The position numbers were made by a program, and so were the translations under genes. Below, one piece after another: positions 42,032 to 51,621 of a DNA stretch of 64,000 nucleotides. The DNA comes from Microbacterium sp. NC79 (lineage in GTDB: Bacteria > Actinomycetota > Actinomycetes > Actinomycetales > Microbacteriaceae), in the NCBI RefSeq assembly GCF_019061125.1, contig NZ_JAHQYI010000003.1, positions 1 through 64,000 of the forward strand, given 5' to 3'. Position 1 is the first letter of the stretch. The number at the start of each line of letters is the position of its first letter. Below the pieces are notes generated by a model. The model ran no database searches, was not told the DNA's origin, and saw only the letters and a list, made by a program, of their open reading frames with translations.

Positions 42032-43042
42032 ATGCGTAAACCCCTCATCGCCGTCGGCACCCTCGCGGTCGCGGCCCTCGCTCTCGCCGGCTGCTCGGCA
42101 GGAGACACCGGCTCGGCAGGCGCGGGAGAAGACCAGGCGTGGCCGGAAGAGATCACGATCTCGCTGGTTCCGTCTGTCGAAGGTGAAGACCTCGCCGAGG
42201 CTCTTGACCCGCTGACCGCCTACCTGTCGGAGAACCTCGGCATCAAGGTCAACGGTGTTGTCGCCAACGACTACGCAGCCACCGTTGAAGCTCTCGGCGC
42301 CGACCAGGCTCAGATCGTCATCACCGACGCGGGCTCGATGTACAACGCCATCACGCAGTACGACGCGCAGCTCATTCTCCGCGACGTGCGCTTCGGTGCC
42401 ACCAGCTACGCAGCGGTTGCGTACACGAACAACCCCGACAAGTTCTGCGACGGTGACGTCACCACCGCGTCCTACGCAGCCAACGGTGCTGAGTTCTCAT
42501 ACTGCAACGGGATCGAGCCGGAAGCTGCCGCAACCGGAACGGGCCCCGCAGGCCTCGACGCTCTGAAGAACATCGACAAGAACACGAAGGTCGCGCTGCA
42601 GGCTGTCACGTCGCCCGCCGGTTACCAGTACCCGATCGTCGCCATGCGCGACCTCGGCATCGACACCGACGCTGACTTCGTTCAGGTGCCGATCGAGGGC
42701 AACAACAACGCGATCCTCTCGGTCTACAACGGTGACGCTGAGGTTAGCTTCGGCTTCTGGGATGCCCGCGCATCGGTCATCTCCGAGGTTCCGGATGTCG
42801 CTGAGAAGGTTGTCGCTTTCGCCTATTCGGACATGATCCCCAACGGTGGCGTTGTCGCAGCTAAGTCGCTGCCGGCAGACCTCACCGACAAGATCGCTGA
42901 GCTGATGGACGGCTACGCCGACTCGTCGGAAGAAGCAAAGTCGATCATGTTCGACCTCGTTGGCCTTTCGGACTGGACCAACGAGACCGCTGAAGAAGAG
43001 ATCACGCGCTACGGCGAGATCCTCGCGGAGTTCTCAAAGTAA
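42032..43042 (+). CDS. phnD: Phosphonate/phosphite ABC transporter substrate-binding lipoprotein (PhnD-like)
   Basis: A 336-residue secreted binding protein. The lipobox LALAGCSAG puts the lipid-bearing Cys at residue 21. PhnD-type features are the EITISLVPSVEGEDLAEALD start and the QIVITDAGSMYNAI segment, then FGATSYAAVAYTN. It captures the substrate outside the membrane for the PhnCEE transporter encoded next. No C-P lyase, phosphonatase or phosphite dehydrogenase gene is in the operon. Confidence 0.85.
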   Translation: MRKPLIAVGTLAVAALALAGCSAGDTGSAGAGEDQAWPEEITISLVPSVEGEDLAEALDPLTAYLSENLGIKVNGVVANDYAATVEALGADQAQIVITDAGSMYNAITQYDAQLILRDVRFGATSYAAVAYTNNPDKFCDGDVTTASYAANGAEFSYCNGIEPEAAATGTGPAGLDALKNIDKNTKVALQAVTSPAGYQYPIVAMRDLGIDTDADFVQVPIEGNNNAILSVYNGDAEVSFGFWDARASVISEVPDVAEKVVAFAYSDMIPNGGVVAAKSLPADLTDKIAELMDGYADSSEEAKSIMFDLVGLSDWTNETAEEEITRYGEILAEFSK

Positions 43043-43879
43043 ATGTCAGCTCCCGCTAACGCGGCCCACGAGGCGGACGCCCGACAGCAGTCGGGTGCCG
43101 CCTCGTGGCGCATCGCGCTCGATGATGTTTCGGTCACCTATGGCAACGGAACCAAGGCTCTGCGCAACGTCTCGCTCGACATTGCGCCGGGCGAAATGGT
43201 GTCGATTGTGGGCCTGTCGGGCTCGGGCAAGTCGACGCTGATCCGCACGATCAACGGCCTGGTGCAGGCGACGAGCGGAACCGTGAATGTCGGTCCGTAC
43301 GAAGTCTCCAGCCTCAAGGGTCGCAAGTTGCGTGAAGCACGCGGCCACATCGGCATGATCTTCCAGGCTTTCAACCTCGCCGAACGTGCCGACGTGTACC
43401 GCAACACTCTCGTTGGCCGGTTTGCGCACACCTCGTCGTTGCGCACGCTCCTCGGGATTCCGACGGCATCCGACCGCGAGATCGCGCTGCGAGCCCTCGA
43501 CTCGGTCGGCATTCTCGACAAGGTCTGGACCCGCGCGGGTTCCCTCTCCGGCGGCCAAAAGCAACGCGTCGCCATTGCGCGCGCGCTGTCTCAGCAGCCG
43601 AGCGTCATGCTCGCCGATGAGCCGGTCGCGAGCCTGGACCCGCCGACCGCGCACTCGGTGATGGCCGACCTCCGCCGCATCAACGCGGAGCAGGGCCTGA
43701 CGGTGCTGATCAACATTCACCTGATGGATCTGGCCCGCCAGTACACCACCCGCATGATTGGCCTCCGCGCCGGTGAAGTGGTTTACGACGGCCCGGCAGC
43801 AAACGCCACCGACGCCGACTTTGAGCAGATCTACGGCCGCCCGATTCAGGCGAAAGACCAGATGGGCACGGGGGAATGA
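43043..43879 (+). CDS. phnC: Phosphonate/phosphite ABC transporter ATPase (PhnC-like)
   Basis: A 278-residue ABC ATPase: Walker [10 protein letters not shown] near residue 59, signature [15 protein letters not shown] near 170, and Walker [16 protein letters not shown] near 190. The ATG immediately follows the phnD stop codon, and its end overlaps the first permease by four bases. The first 20 residues are a non-conserved tail. Confidence 0.9.
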   Translation: MSAPANAAHEADARQQSGAASWRIALDDVSVTYGNGTKALRNVSLDIAPGEMVSIVGLSGSGKSTLIRTINGLVQATSGTVNVGPYEVSSLKGRKLREARGHIGMIFQAFNLAERADVYRNTLVGRFAHTSSLRTLLGIPTASDREIALRALDSVGILDKVWTRAGSLSGGQKQRVAIARALSQQPSVMLADEPVASLDPPTAHSVMADLRRINAEQGLTVLINIHLMDLARQYTTRMIGLRAGEVVYDGPAANATDADFEQIYGRPIQAKDQMGTGE

Positions 43880-44706
43880 CGACCCTCACCCCCACTCCTG
43901 CGGCCTCTGAAGCAGAACTTATGGTTCCGCCGAAGCCCTCGAACCGTCTCAAAAAGGCACTCATTGCGGTCGCCGTTGTGGCGTTCACCGTGGCGACGTG
44001 CATTCCGGCGATCGGTGGCATCGAGCTCGACATCGCCTCGATCATCAAGAACTGGCAGAACGGCGCGAACAAAATCGCGCAGCTGATGACCCCCAACTGG
44101 GAGTTCTTGCCGCGTACGTGGGCGCCGATGCTGGAGACCATCCAGATGGCGATTGTTGCGGCAGTACTGTCGGCGGCGGTGTCGGTTCCGCTCACCCTGT
44201 GGGCGGCAACGACGACAAACCCCAACGTCGTCAGCCGCTTCATTGTGCGCACGCTCGTCAACATCAACCGCGCGGTGCCTGACCTCGTGTTCGCGACCGT
44301 GCTGGTCGCGATGCTCGGTGTGGGTGCGCTGCCCGGTGTCGTGACGCTGTTCTTGTTCAACCTCGGCATCGTCGTGAAGCTGGTTTCTGAGGCGATCGAC
44401 GCCTCCGACCACAGCTACATGGAAGCCGGGCGCGCGGCCGGTGGCACGCAGTTCCAGATCAACCGTCTGACCGCGCTGCCGCAGACCCGCCCGCTGTTCA
44501 TGAACCAGTGGCTGTACGCGCTCGAGCTGAACGTGCGTATCTCGGCGATCCTCGGAATCGTGGGCGCCGGTGGTATCGGCCGTTTGCTTGACGAACGTCG
44601 TGCGTTCTTCGCGTACTCCGACGTCTCGGTCATCATCATTGAGATTCTCGTCGTGGTGATCGCGATTGAAGTGCTCTCCAACGTGCTGCGCCGGAGGTTG
44701 GTATGA
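43876..44706 (+). CDS. phnE: Phosphonate/phosphite ABC transporter permease 1 (PhnE-like)
   Basis: A 276-residue inner-membrane permease with about six hydrophobic segments. The ATPase-contact loop is [20 protein letters not shown] near residue 180. Two different permeases are encoded in series, so the transporter is a PhnE1/PhnE2 heterodimer. Overlaps both neighbours by four bases. Confidence 0.88.
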   Translation: MTTLTPTPAASEAELMVPPKPSNRLKKALIAVAVVAFTVATCIPAIGGIELDIASIIKNWQNGANKIAQLMTPNWEFLPRTWAPMLETIQMAIVAAVLSAAVSVPLTLWAATTTNPNVVSRFIVRTLVNINRAVPDLVFATVLVAMLGVGALPGVVTLFLFNLGIVVKLVSEAIDASDHSYMEAGRAAGGTQFQINRLTALPQTRPLFMNQWLYALELNVRISAILGIVGAGGIGRLLDERRAFFAYSDVSVIIIEILVVVIAIEVLSNVLRRRLV

Positions 44707-45533
44707 CGATGACAGCTGAAACGAAGGCCCCCTTCTCGGGGCTAAGTTCTGCGGTTCCGGCGAAGCCGTCGAAGCGCGCGGCGACCCTGTGGGCGCTGCT
44801 TGCTGGTTCCATTTTCCTGGTGGCAGCCGGTGGCCTGCAGATTTCGTGGGACGATCTGCCGTCGCTGCCCGCGCGCATTTGGGACTACCTCGTGCTGATG
44901 TTTGCCGAGCCCAATTGGGACAAGCTGCCGCGCGCACTGTTTGAGACGTGGCGCTCGATTTCGATGGCGTGGATCGGCGCCATCCTCTGTGTTGTCGCGT
45001 CGATTCCGCTCGGCATGATGGCAGCGAAGGGCGTCGGCCCGGCGTGGCTGCGCCTGCCGTTGCGTGGCCTGTTTGCTGTGATTCGTGCGGTGCCTGAGGT
45101 CGTTATCGCGCTCATCCTGCTGACGGTCACGGGTCTCACGCCGCTGACGGGTGCGCTCGCGCTCGGCATCGCTGGCATCGGAACCCAGGGCAAGTGGGTG
45201 TACGAGACGGTTGAGTCGGCAAACGACGGTGCCGCTGAAGCAGTGCGTGCCGCGGGCGGAACCACGGCTGAAGTGACGCGGTGGGCCATCTGGCCGGCGG
45301 TGGCACCGACGCTAATGTCGTTCGCGCTGTACCGTTTCGAGATCAACATCCGTACCTCGGCCGTGCTCGGCCTCGTCGGTGCGGGCGGTATCGGAAGCAT
45401 GCTGTCGAACTACACGAACTTCCGTCAGTGGGACACCGTTGGCATGCTTTTGATCGTCGTCATCGTCGCTACGATGATCATCGACGCGATCTCAGGTGCG
45501 ATTCGCCGGCGTCTTATGAACGGGGGCAAGTAG
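44703..45533 (+). CDS. phnE: Phosphonate/phosphite ABC transporter permease 2 (PhnE-like)
   Basis: A 276-residue permease with the same fold as its neighbour. The ATPase-contact loop is EAVRAAGGTTAEVTRWAIWP near residue 180. It shares the GLVGAGGIGSML segment typical of PhnE. It ends 45 bases before the regulator gene. Confidence 0.88.
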   Translation: MTMTAETKAPFSGLSSAVPAKPSKRAATLWALLAGSIFLVAAGGLQISWDDLPSLPARIWDYLVLMFAEPNWDKLPRALFETWRSISMAWIGAILCVVASIPLGMMAAKGVGPAWLRLPLRGLFAVIRAVPEVVIALILLTVTGLTPLTGALALGIAGIGTQGKWVYETVESANDGAAEAVRAAGGTTAEVTRWAIWPAVAPTLMSFALYRFEINIRTSAVLGLVGAGGIGSMLSNYTNFRQWDTVGMLLIVVIVATMIIDAISGAIRRRLMNGGK

Positions 45534-45578
45534 CGTGAGCGTTTCTGCGGTTTGCGTGCTGTCTGACGGAGTGATGAC

Positions 45579-46442
45579 GTGAGCTGGATCGGGGCCACCG
45601 ACGCCAAGCCGAGTGTGCGCATCGCCGCTCTCGCGCCCGACCTGCTGCGCACCGAACGACTCGTCGTCGATGCGATCGCGCAGGATCGCGGCAAGGCAAC
45701 CGAGCTGACCGCGCAAGAACTCGCGGAGTGGGCGGGCGTTGGCCGCACCACCGTGATCCGCGCGGCGCAAGCGCTCGGGTACGAGGGGTACTCACAGTTG
45801 CGGGTGGCGCTGGTTCAGGAGCTCGCCTCTGAGGCTTCCACGTCTGCCGTGGAATCTGACTCATCGTCGCTGGGCGTGATTCGTTCGCGCATGGTGCAGG
45901 TGGGCTCGAGACTCGAGAACACGCTCGCAGTGCTGACGCCCGAGGCGATTGACGCTGTGCTCGACCTGCTGAATTCAGCCGGCCGCGTGCTGGTTGCAGG
46001 CAATGGCCTGTCTGGCCCGCTGGCGTTGGCCTTGGCCATGCGCTTGAATGCGGCCGGTCGCTCGGTGGAATACTTCGCCGACCCGATCGCGCAGCAGATC
46101 GCGGCCAAGCAGTTGGGTGCTGGTTCCGCTCTGTTCGTGCTGTCGGGTTCAGGGGCGAGCCGGTCGACGCTCGACGTGATTGCCGCCGCTCAAGAAAGTG
46201 GCGCACAGGTGATCGCCCTGACGTCATTCGCGCGGTCGGCGGTCGCCAAGCTCGCCGACTTCCCACTCGTGATGCCGCCGACGCAAGAGTCGTTCCACGA
46301 TGAGCTGGTCCACACGTCACGCGGTGCGCTCATGCTGTTCGTGGAGGAGCTCGTCGACCTATTCGTTGAGCGCCGCGGCGAACGCGGGCGCATCGCCCGC
46401 CAGACGGCGATTTCAATGCTGGGCCGGGCTATCGCCGACTGA
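45579..46442 (+). CDS. MurR/RpiR-family regulator with SIS domain
   Basis: A 287-residue regulator: N-terminal helix-turn-helix (LTAQELAEWAGVGRTTVIRA) and a C-terminal SIS domain that binds phosphosugars (VLVAGNGLSGPLALALAMRL and VLSGSGASRSTLDVIA). GTG 45579 has GGAG seven bases upstream. As the last gene of the HAD-phnDCEE cluster it probably controls it; the SIS domain suggests the signal, and perhaps the imported compound, is a sugar phosphate-like molecule and not a simple phosphonate. Confidence 0.87.
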   Translation: MSWIGATDAKPSVRIAALAPDLLRTERLVVDAIAQDRGKATELTAQELAEWAGVGRTTVIRAAQALGYEGYSQLRVALVQELASEASTSAVESDSSSLGVIRSRMVQVGSRLENTLAVLTPEAIDAVLDLLNSAGRVLVAGNGLSGPLALALAMRLNAAGRSVEYFADPIAQQIAAKQLGAGSALFVLSGSGASRSTLDVIAAAQESGAQVIALTSFARSAVAKLADFPLVMPPTQESFHDELVHTSRGALMLFVEELVDLFVERRGERGRIARQTAISMLGRAIAD

Positions 46443-46468
46443 GGTTGGGTTCGCTGGGTTCTCAGTTT

Positions 46469-46517
46469 GGCCCCGGAACATTCCCGCGCGGTTCGCGGGG
46501 AGGTTCCGGGGCCTTTT
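46469..46517 (+). terminator. Rho-independent terminator after the RpiR gene
   Basis: A long stem (GGCCCCGGAAC ... GTTCCGGGGCC outer arms, TTCCCGCG / CGCGGGGA inner arms) is followed by TTTT. It closes the HAD-phnDCEE-rpiR transcript. Confidence 0.9.
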
Positions 46518-46591
46518 CGGTTGCGGTCGGGCTATTGATGCCATAGGCGGTCAGTCACCTGTCGGGACTGCTGGACTGGTAACCCTGGAGC

Positions 46592-47539
46592 ATGCGTATC
46601 TGTGTGAACTGGTTGCCGCTGTCGTTGTCTCAAACACGAGAAGTGGCGCAAAGGGCCGAAGACGTCGGTCTCTGGGGTATCGGAATCGGTGACTCCCCCC
46701 GCTACGCGGAGCTTTACTCCGCCTGCACAAGCGCGCTCGACGCGACCAACGAGCTCCGAGTCACCACCTGCGTGACCAACCCGGTCACCCGGCACTGGTC
46801 GTTGCACGCGGCAGCCGCGCGTGGCCTCGTTGGCGAATTTGGCGCCCGTCTGCAACTCGGCTTCGGCCGTGGCGACTCGGCTGTGCATTCGTTCGGAATG
46901 AATCACGCGACGCTCCGCGAGCTCGAAACAGCCCTCACCCACGTTCGCGAGGCCGTCGATGTGCCGCTGCTCCTTGCCTGCAGCGGCGACAAGACAGCCG
47001 CCATCGGGGGTCGCGCGGCCGACGGCATCATTGCTGGGGTTGGTCGCCACATTTCTGACATTGAACGGATCGCTGCGATCACCCAGGGTGCTGCTGCCGC
47101 GAACGTGAAACCCTCCACGTGGGCGACGATCCGCATCGCTGTGGTTGACGATGTCGCCGCCGAACAAGCGATGCGGCGCCGTCTCATCCCCCGGGCAATT
47201 AGCGCGTCGCACTTTGCGTTCGGAAGCACCTTTGCCGGCAAGGGTGTCCCCGAGGAGTTTCAAGAAATCATGGCGGAGCGCTACGAGCGTTATGACTACC
47301 AATCGCACGGGAGCTCAGGAACGACAAGCAACGCCGAATTGTTCATCGACCACCCGGAGATTGAAAACTACCTGCTGGACCGCTTTGCAATCATCGGAAC
47401 CATCGACACATGCGCTGCTGAGTTGGATGCGCTCGCCAACCATGTTGACGGCGTCTTCCTCTCCATGCTCTTTGAAGACGCGCTCGACCAGATCGACAAA
47501 GTCGGTCAGGCCGCGCGCGAAATCTCACGACTCTCTTAG
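46592..47539 (+). CDS. Luciferase-like (LLM) flavin/F420-dependent oxidoreductase
   Basis: A 315-residue TIM-barrel oxidoreductase: MRICVNWLPLSLSQTREVAQ at the N terminus, then GLWGIGIGDSPRYAELY, and a substrate or cofactor loop GARLQLGFGRGDSAVHS near 85-100. Many actinobacterial members use F420. It starts the second catabolic locus and is convergent with an aldehyde dehydrogenase, ending 11 bases from it. The reaction is not predictable. Confidence 0.82.
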   Translation: MRICVNWLPLSLSQTREVAQRAEDVGLWGIGIGDSPRYAELYSACTSALDATNELRVTTCVTNPVTRHWSLHAAAARGLVGEFGARLQLGFGRGDSAVHSFGMNHATLRELETALTHVREAVDVPLLLACSGDKTAAIGGRAADGIIAGVGRHISDIERIAAITQGAAAANVKPSTWATIRIAVVDDVAAEQAMRRRLIPRAISASHFAFGSTFAGKGVPEEFQEIMAERYERYDYQSHGSSGTTSNAELFIDHPEIENYLLDRFAIIGTIDTCAAELDALANHVDGVFLSMLFEDALDQIDKVGQAAREISRLS

Positions 47540-47550
47540 GAGCCCCGGCC

Positions 47551-48990
47551 TCAGCCCACGAGGGCCTGGAGGTCGGTGTAACTGTCAAGGGCATAGGTGC
47601 CACCGGTGCGCCCCAGCCCGCTCAGGCGGTTGCCACCAAACGGTGCGTCCGGGTGCCTGCGCACCGTGTTGATTCCCACCTGTGCGGCATCGAGTTGTCG
47701 GCCCACTCGTACCGCTGCGTCACGATCTCGGGAAAAGACGTAGTCGTACAGGGCATACTTCGTCGAGTTTGCGACTTCAATGGCGTGGTCGTCATCGCGC
47801 ATGCGCATGAGTGCGACGACCGGCCCGAAGACCTCCTCCTGCATGATTTCCGCATCCGGGCGTACATCAGAAATAAGCGTCGCTGCCTGGTGAAAACCAC
47901 GTGCTGGCGCACCACTGCTCTGCGCGACGGTGAAGCCATCGTCGCGAGCACGCTGGATCATGCCGGCAACGCGGGTGCGCTGCACCTCGGAGATCAACGG
48001 GGCCACGTGCGTCGCCGCGTCACGAGGGTCGCCGTGCACAAGTTCTCCCACGCGCGCCTGCAACCGTTCCTGCAGCTCGTCGTAGACACTGTCGTGTGCA
48101 AGAATCCGCGACGCGGTGAGGCATACCTGGCCGGCGTGGTAGGTCCATGCGCGCTCAATCGCGGTAGCCACCGCATCAATGTCGGCGTCGCTCCGCACGA
48201 TGAGCGCACCCTTGCCCCCCAATTCGAGCAGGAGTCGCTTCATGGTCGGTGCCGCCGAAGCATAGATCGACGTGCCCACAACCGTGCTGCCCGTAAAGCT
48301 CACGGCGCCCACGCGCGGGTGCTCGACAAGAGCCACTCCGGAGTCAGGAGTTGACCCCACGACGTAGTTCACGGTTCCGTCTTGCGCACCCGCTTCACGA
48401 GCCGCCTCGTCAAGCGCCTGCGCAAGTGCACTCACCAGCAGCGGGTCTTGTGGCGCCGGCTTCATGACGACGGTGTTGCCAGAGAAGAGGGCGGGTGCAA
48501 CTTTCGCGACCATCGCAAGCAGCGGAAAGTTGTACGGGCTAATGCATGCCACGACACCGACCGGTCGACGCTCGAGGTCGACATTCAAGCCACCGAACTC
48601 GGCGGGCCCCTGCGGCTTGAGCAGAGATCCCGGCGCTTGCGACCACTTCTGCAGACGTGCGAGCGCCGCATCAACCTGCATTTCAGCGGCGACGGCAGCG
48701 CGCGCACCGGTGTCTGCGATAGCGAGCTCGACAAGCGCGTCTCGCTGCTGCGTCAGGCGGCGAGCCGCTCCCGCGAGTACCGCGCGGCGGGTATCGAGCG
48801 ACGTCTGCCCCCAGTGAGGTGCCGCATCGGCGGCAGCATTTGCGGCAGCCGTGGCCGCGTTTGCGTCAGCATCGTGTGCGAGCGCGATGACCGATCCGTC
48901 ATTGGGATCCGTCACTTCATACATGTCTCCCGCCGTCAGGCGTTCGCCACCAATCAGCGAACCGTACGTTGGTACCGTCGATGTTCTCAT
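47551..48990 (-). CDS. NAD(P)-dependent aldehyde dehydrogenase
   Basis: A 479-residue enzyme with the catalytic Glu in LLELGGKGALIV (~255) and the catalytic Cys in YHAGQVCLTASRI (~290). The NAD-binding segment is ISPYNFPLLAMVAKVAPAL. Benzaldehyde- or semialdehyde-type relatives are close in pattern. ATG 48990 has AGGAGG seven bases upstream, overlapping the end of the alcohol dehydrogenase gene, so the two are coupled: alcohol to aldehyde to acid. Confidence 0.9.
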   Translation of the reverse strand: MRTSTVPTYGSLIGGERLTAGDMYEVTDPNDGSVIALAHDADANAATAAANAAADAAPHWGQTSLDTRRAVLAGAARRLTQQRDALVELAIADTGARAAVAAEMQVDAALARLQKWSQAPGSLLKPQGPAEFGGLNVDLERRPVGVVACISPYNFPLLAMVAKVAPALFSGNTVVMKPAPQDPLLVSALAQALDEAAREAGAQDGTVNYVVGSTPDSGVALVEHPRVGAVSFTGSTVVGTSIYASAAPTMKRLLLELGGKGALIVRSDADIDAVATAIERAWTYHAGQVCLTASRILAHDSVYDELQERLQARVGELVHGDPRDAATHVAPLISEVQRTRVAGMIQRARDDGFTVAQSSGAPARGFHQAATLISDVRPDAEIMQEEVFGPVVALMRMRDDDHAIEVANSTKYALYDYVFSRDRDAAVRVGRQLDAAQVGINTVRRHPDAPFGGNRLSGLGRTGGTYALDSYTDLQALVG

Positions 48991-48992
48991 GC

Positions 48993-50057
48993 TTATGCCT
49001 CCTGAAAACTGAAGAATCCACGCTCGACCGAGCCGCCCCGAAGCTCCGAAACAAGCGTCGCGCATTCGGCCAACTCCACCGTCTTCGTGACGAGTGGTTC
49101 CAGATCAATCTCCCCGCTCAAGCACCGCTCCGCGAGGCGCGGGATCTCAATCCAGGGGTCAACGGAGCCCATTCGGCATCCCAGAATTGACTGATCGCGG
49201 AACAGATCACGCACTTCTAGCGGGATGACAGTGCCGTGGGGCGGTAGCCCGACGATCACCACGCGCCCGCCCCAGCCGAGGGAACGGATCGATTCTTGAA
49301 GGAGGTCACCGCGTCCGACGCATTCAAGAACCACATCAAACCCATCGGGCTCGAGTTCCAACGCGAGCGCAGAGACCGAACCCGGAACGATGAAGTCCGT
49401 CGCACCACACGTGCGCGCGATCGCCTCCTTACGCGGGTTGAGGTCGGCGACGACGATACGACCGGCGCCTGCAGCGCGAGCCGCAATCACGGCATTGAGT
49501 CCGATGCCGCCGGCACCAATGATGAGAACACTCTCGCCCGGTTGCACGCGCGCCCGCTCTTCGACAGCGCCAAACGCGGTGACCGTCGCACAACTCAACA
49601 TGGCCGCAATCTCGTCGGAGAGGTCTTCGCTAATGGCGATGATCTGGGATTTTCCGACGACAGTTTCTCGGGCGAACGCGCCGAGGCGAACAAACTGGTG
49701 CACCGGTTCACCGTCACGACTGAACGGAGTCGGCGGGGCAGCTGCCGTGCGTCGACAAAGAATTCGGCGCCCGGCGAGGCAGTATTCGCACTCCTCACAG
49801 GCACGCATGACGGTCATAACAACGCGCGTTCCAACGGGGGTATCGACGCCAGCACCGACGGCCGCGACGCGACCGACGGCCTCGTGGCCAAGGATCACCG
49901 GCAGATCTTGCGGAATGTCCGCGTCAATGGGTTTGAGGTCGCTGTGGCAGAGACCAGCAACGTCCACGCGGACGAGCACTTCACCGTCCCCCGGCTGACG
50001 GACCTCGATGTCATCATGCGGAGCAAGCTCCACACCATCCCAAACAATCGCGCGCAT
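48993..50057 (-). CDS. Zinc-dependent alcohol dehydrogenase (MDR family)
   Basis: A 354-residue medium-chain dehydrogenase. Catalytic zinc ligands are Cys in VAGLCHSDLK and His in LGHEAVGR; structural zinc is bound by CEECEYCLAGRRILC. The NAD fold is ESVLIIGAGGIGLNAVIAA. ATG 50057 has AGGAG four bases upstream; a GTG at 50081 is possible. It is the first gene of the leftward pair with the aldehyde dehydrogenase. Confidence 0.9.
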   Translation of the reverse strand: MRAIVWDGVELAPHDDIEVRQPGDGEVLVRVDVAGLCHSDLKPIDADIPQDLPVILGHEAVGRVAAVGAGVDTPVGTRVVMTVMRACEECEYCLAGRRILCRRTAAAPPTPFSRDGEPVHQFVRLGAFARETVVGKSQIIAISEDLSDEIAAMLSCATVTAFGAVEERARVQPGESVLIIGAGGIGLNAVIAARAAGAGRIVVADLNPRKEAIARTCGATDFIVPGSVSALALELEPDGFDVVLECVGRGDLLQESIRSLGWGGRVVIVGLPPHGTVIPLEVRDLFRDQSILGCRMGSVDPWIEIPRLAERCLSGEIDLEPLVTKTVELAECATLVSELRGGSVERGFFSFQEA

Positions 50058-50281
50058 GCCGCTCCTCTTCATCGATGACACCGCTCACACGCACAGATAT
50101 GTGAGGTGAACCCTACAAACAGGAATATCAATCATTCCGGGATCATGAGACGCCAGAAATGCCTATTCTTCGGTTAGCCAATACCTTTGCTCTTGACGTT
50201 GACGCTGCTACGGCCGCTCCGCTCGAATGTCGTTACCCCCTACGCACATTGGCGTGCGTAGATGCAAATGGAGGCCATCAC
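50058..50281. promoter_or_regulatory. Divergent promoter region with an inverted repeat (50240-50261) before the binding-protein gene
   Basis: Regulatory spacer between the leftward alcohol dehydrogenase and the rightward transporter operon. A perfect dyad CTACGCAC-ATTGGC-GTGCGTAG at 50240-50261 lies 20 bases before the start and just upstream of the ribosome site GGAGG, so it would be in the mRNA leader or at an operator. No regulator gene is adjacent. Confidence 0.5.
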
Positions 50282-51403
50282 ATGCAAGCACAAGTTCGTC
50301 GCAAGGTCACAGTTGTCGCCGCGCTGGCGGCTCTCGCGCTCACGCTGGCTAGTTGCGGCGGAGCGTCCACTCCCACGGACACGGGAGCGGCTCCCGAACC
50401 GTCCACCTCAACCCCGAGCGACGTCAACCCGCTCTGCCCCACCCCAGAAACGACCGGCACGATCACGATCGGAAACCCCGCACAGCTCAGCGTCTTCTCT
50501 TCGGTCTACATGGCTGATGAACTGGGCCTTTTCGAGGACGCCGGCCTCGATGTGAAGTACGAAGTACTACCGACGGCCGACGGCATGCCGCTACTGGCTC
50601 AGGGCAAGCTCGACATGCAGATGACGTCGTACTCGGCCGGACAGTTCAACGCCGTCAAACAAGGCATCGACATGCAGTGGGTTATGCCCTTCGACTTCGG
50701 CCAAGAAGCGCTCCCCGGCGATGCAATCCCGGGCTTCTGGAGCCGCAAGGATGTCGTGGGCGACGCCAAGAATATGGACCTAACCAAACTCAAGGGACAA
50801 CTCGTTTCATCCCCGACTGCCGGCACCGGAGTTGCGGGCATGATTCTCGACAACGCTCTGAAGACGGTGGGTCTCACCTTTGGTGACGTCGAGATGACCA
50901 AGCTTTCCGGCCCTGATGCACTTATCGGCCTCCAAAACGGCGCCGTCTCCGCTGCGTGGATTGCCGCTCCACTCGAGGTTGAGGCAGCAAAGGACCCGAA
51001 CCTGGTTCCGGTCGCCGGCTACGCGCCGGGTGTCACAGGCACTGCCATGATGGCTGGTCCGAGCATGCTCGATCGTCCGCAGCTTCTGGTCGCTTTCATC
51101 CAGGTCGTTAACGAGGCGATCAAGACCAAGATGACTGGCGATTGGCGCGAAGATGACGCCGTCGTCGCAACCCTTGCTGGGGTTCTGAACGTTGACGAGT
51201 CGATCATTCGTGACTCGGCACTGCTGGTCTTCGACCCGATGACGATGGACGGTGTGGATACCTTCCTCGAAGGAATTCAGGCCTTCCAGATCGAATATGG
51301 CCAGCTCGACTACGACGACCCGCAGGACGTCAACGGACTCTTCGACCGTACGTTCGTCGATGCGGCACTGACCTGCTCCACCGACTGGATGAAGAAGAAG
51401 TAA
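50282..51403 (+). CDS. ABC transporter substrate-binding lipoprotein, NMT1/SsuA type
   Basis: A 373-residue secreted protein. The lipobox ALTLASCGG sets the lipid Cys at about residue 22. The NMT1/SsuA pattern is GTITIGNPAQLSVFSSVYMA then DELGLFEDAGLDVKY. Family members bind sulfonates, taurine, thiamine precursors or aromatic acids. Linked acyl-CoA genes suggest an organic acid. ATG 50282 with GGAGG seven bases upstream is well supported; the longer frame to 50159 is not. Confidence 0.87.
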   Translation: MQAQVRRKVTVVAALAALALTLASCGGASTPTDTGAAPEPSTSTPSDVNPLCPTPETTGTITIGNPAQLSVFSSVYMADELGLFEDAGLDVKYEVLPTADGMPLLAQGKLDMQMTSYSAGQFNAVKQGIDMQWVMPFDFGQEALPGDAIPGFWSRKDVVGDAKNMDLTKLKGQLVSSPTAGTGVAGMILDNALKTVGLTFGDVEMTKLSGPDALIGLQNGAVSAAWIAAPLEVEAAKDPNLVPVAGYAPGVTGTAMMAGPSMLDRPQLLVAFIQVVNEAIKTKMTGDWREDDAVVATLAGVLNVDESIIRDSALLVFDPMTMDGVDTFLEGIQAFQIEYGQLDYDDPQDVNGLFDRTFVDAALTCSTDWMKKK

Positions 51404-51413
51404 GCATTAGCCC

Positions 51414-51453
51414 AAAGGGCGCGGTCACGATTTCAGTCGTGACCGCGCCCTTT
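51414..51453 (+). terminator. Strong hairpin between the binding-protein gene and the ATPase gene
   Basis: A perfect 17-base stem (AAAGGGCGCGGTCACGA and its complement) with a six-base loop ends in TTTG. It lies inside the transporter gene group. It probably stops most transcripts after the binding protein, so that protein would be made in excess over the membrane parts. Confidence 0.85.
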
Positions 51454-51621
51454 GTCGTTACCTAGGGCCGGTCATACGGGTGCTCAAGATTGCCTACGCC
51501 AATGCCCGGTATCGGCGAATGAGAACGCCGCGGTCTTGCCCCAGCAGGGGTGAGACAACTTAGCTAAAGGCAGGTGGGAAATCCGCCGATAACCTCGTCA
51601 CCGTCGACAGGAGAAACCGCG

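Noticed and set aside
50085..50104. A CRP-like site TCACA-N10-TGTGA
   Set aside because: The order and spacing are not those of CRP sites (TGTGA-N6-TCACA), and short dyads like this are expected by chance.
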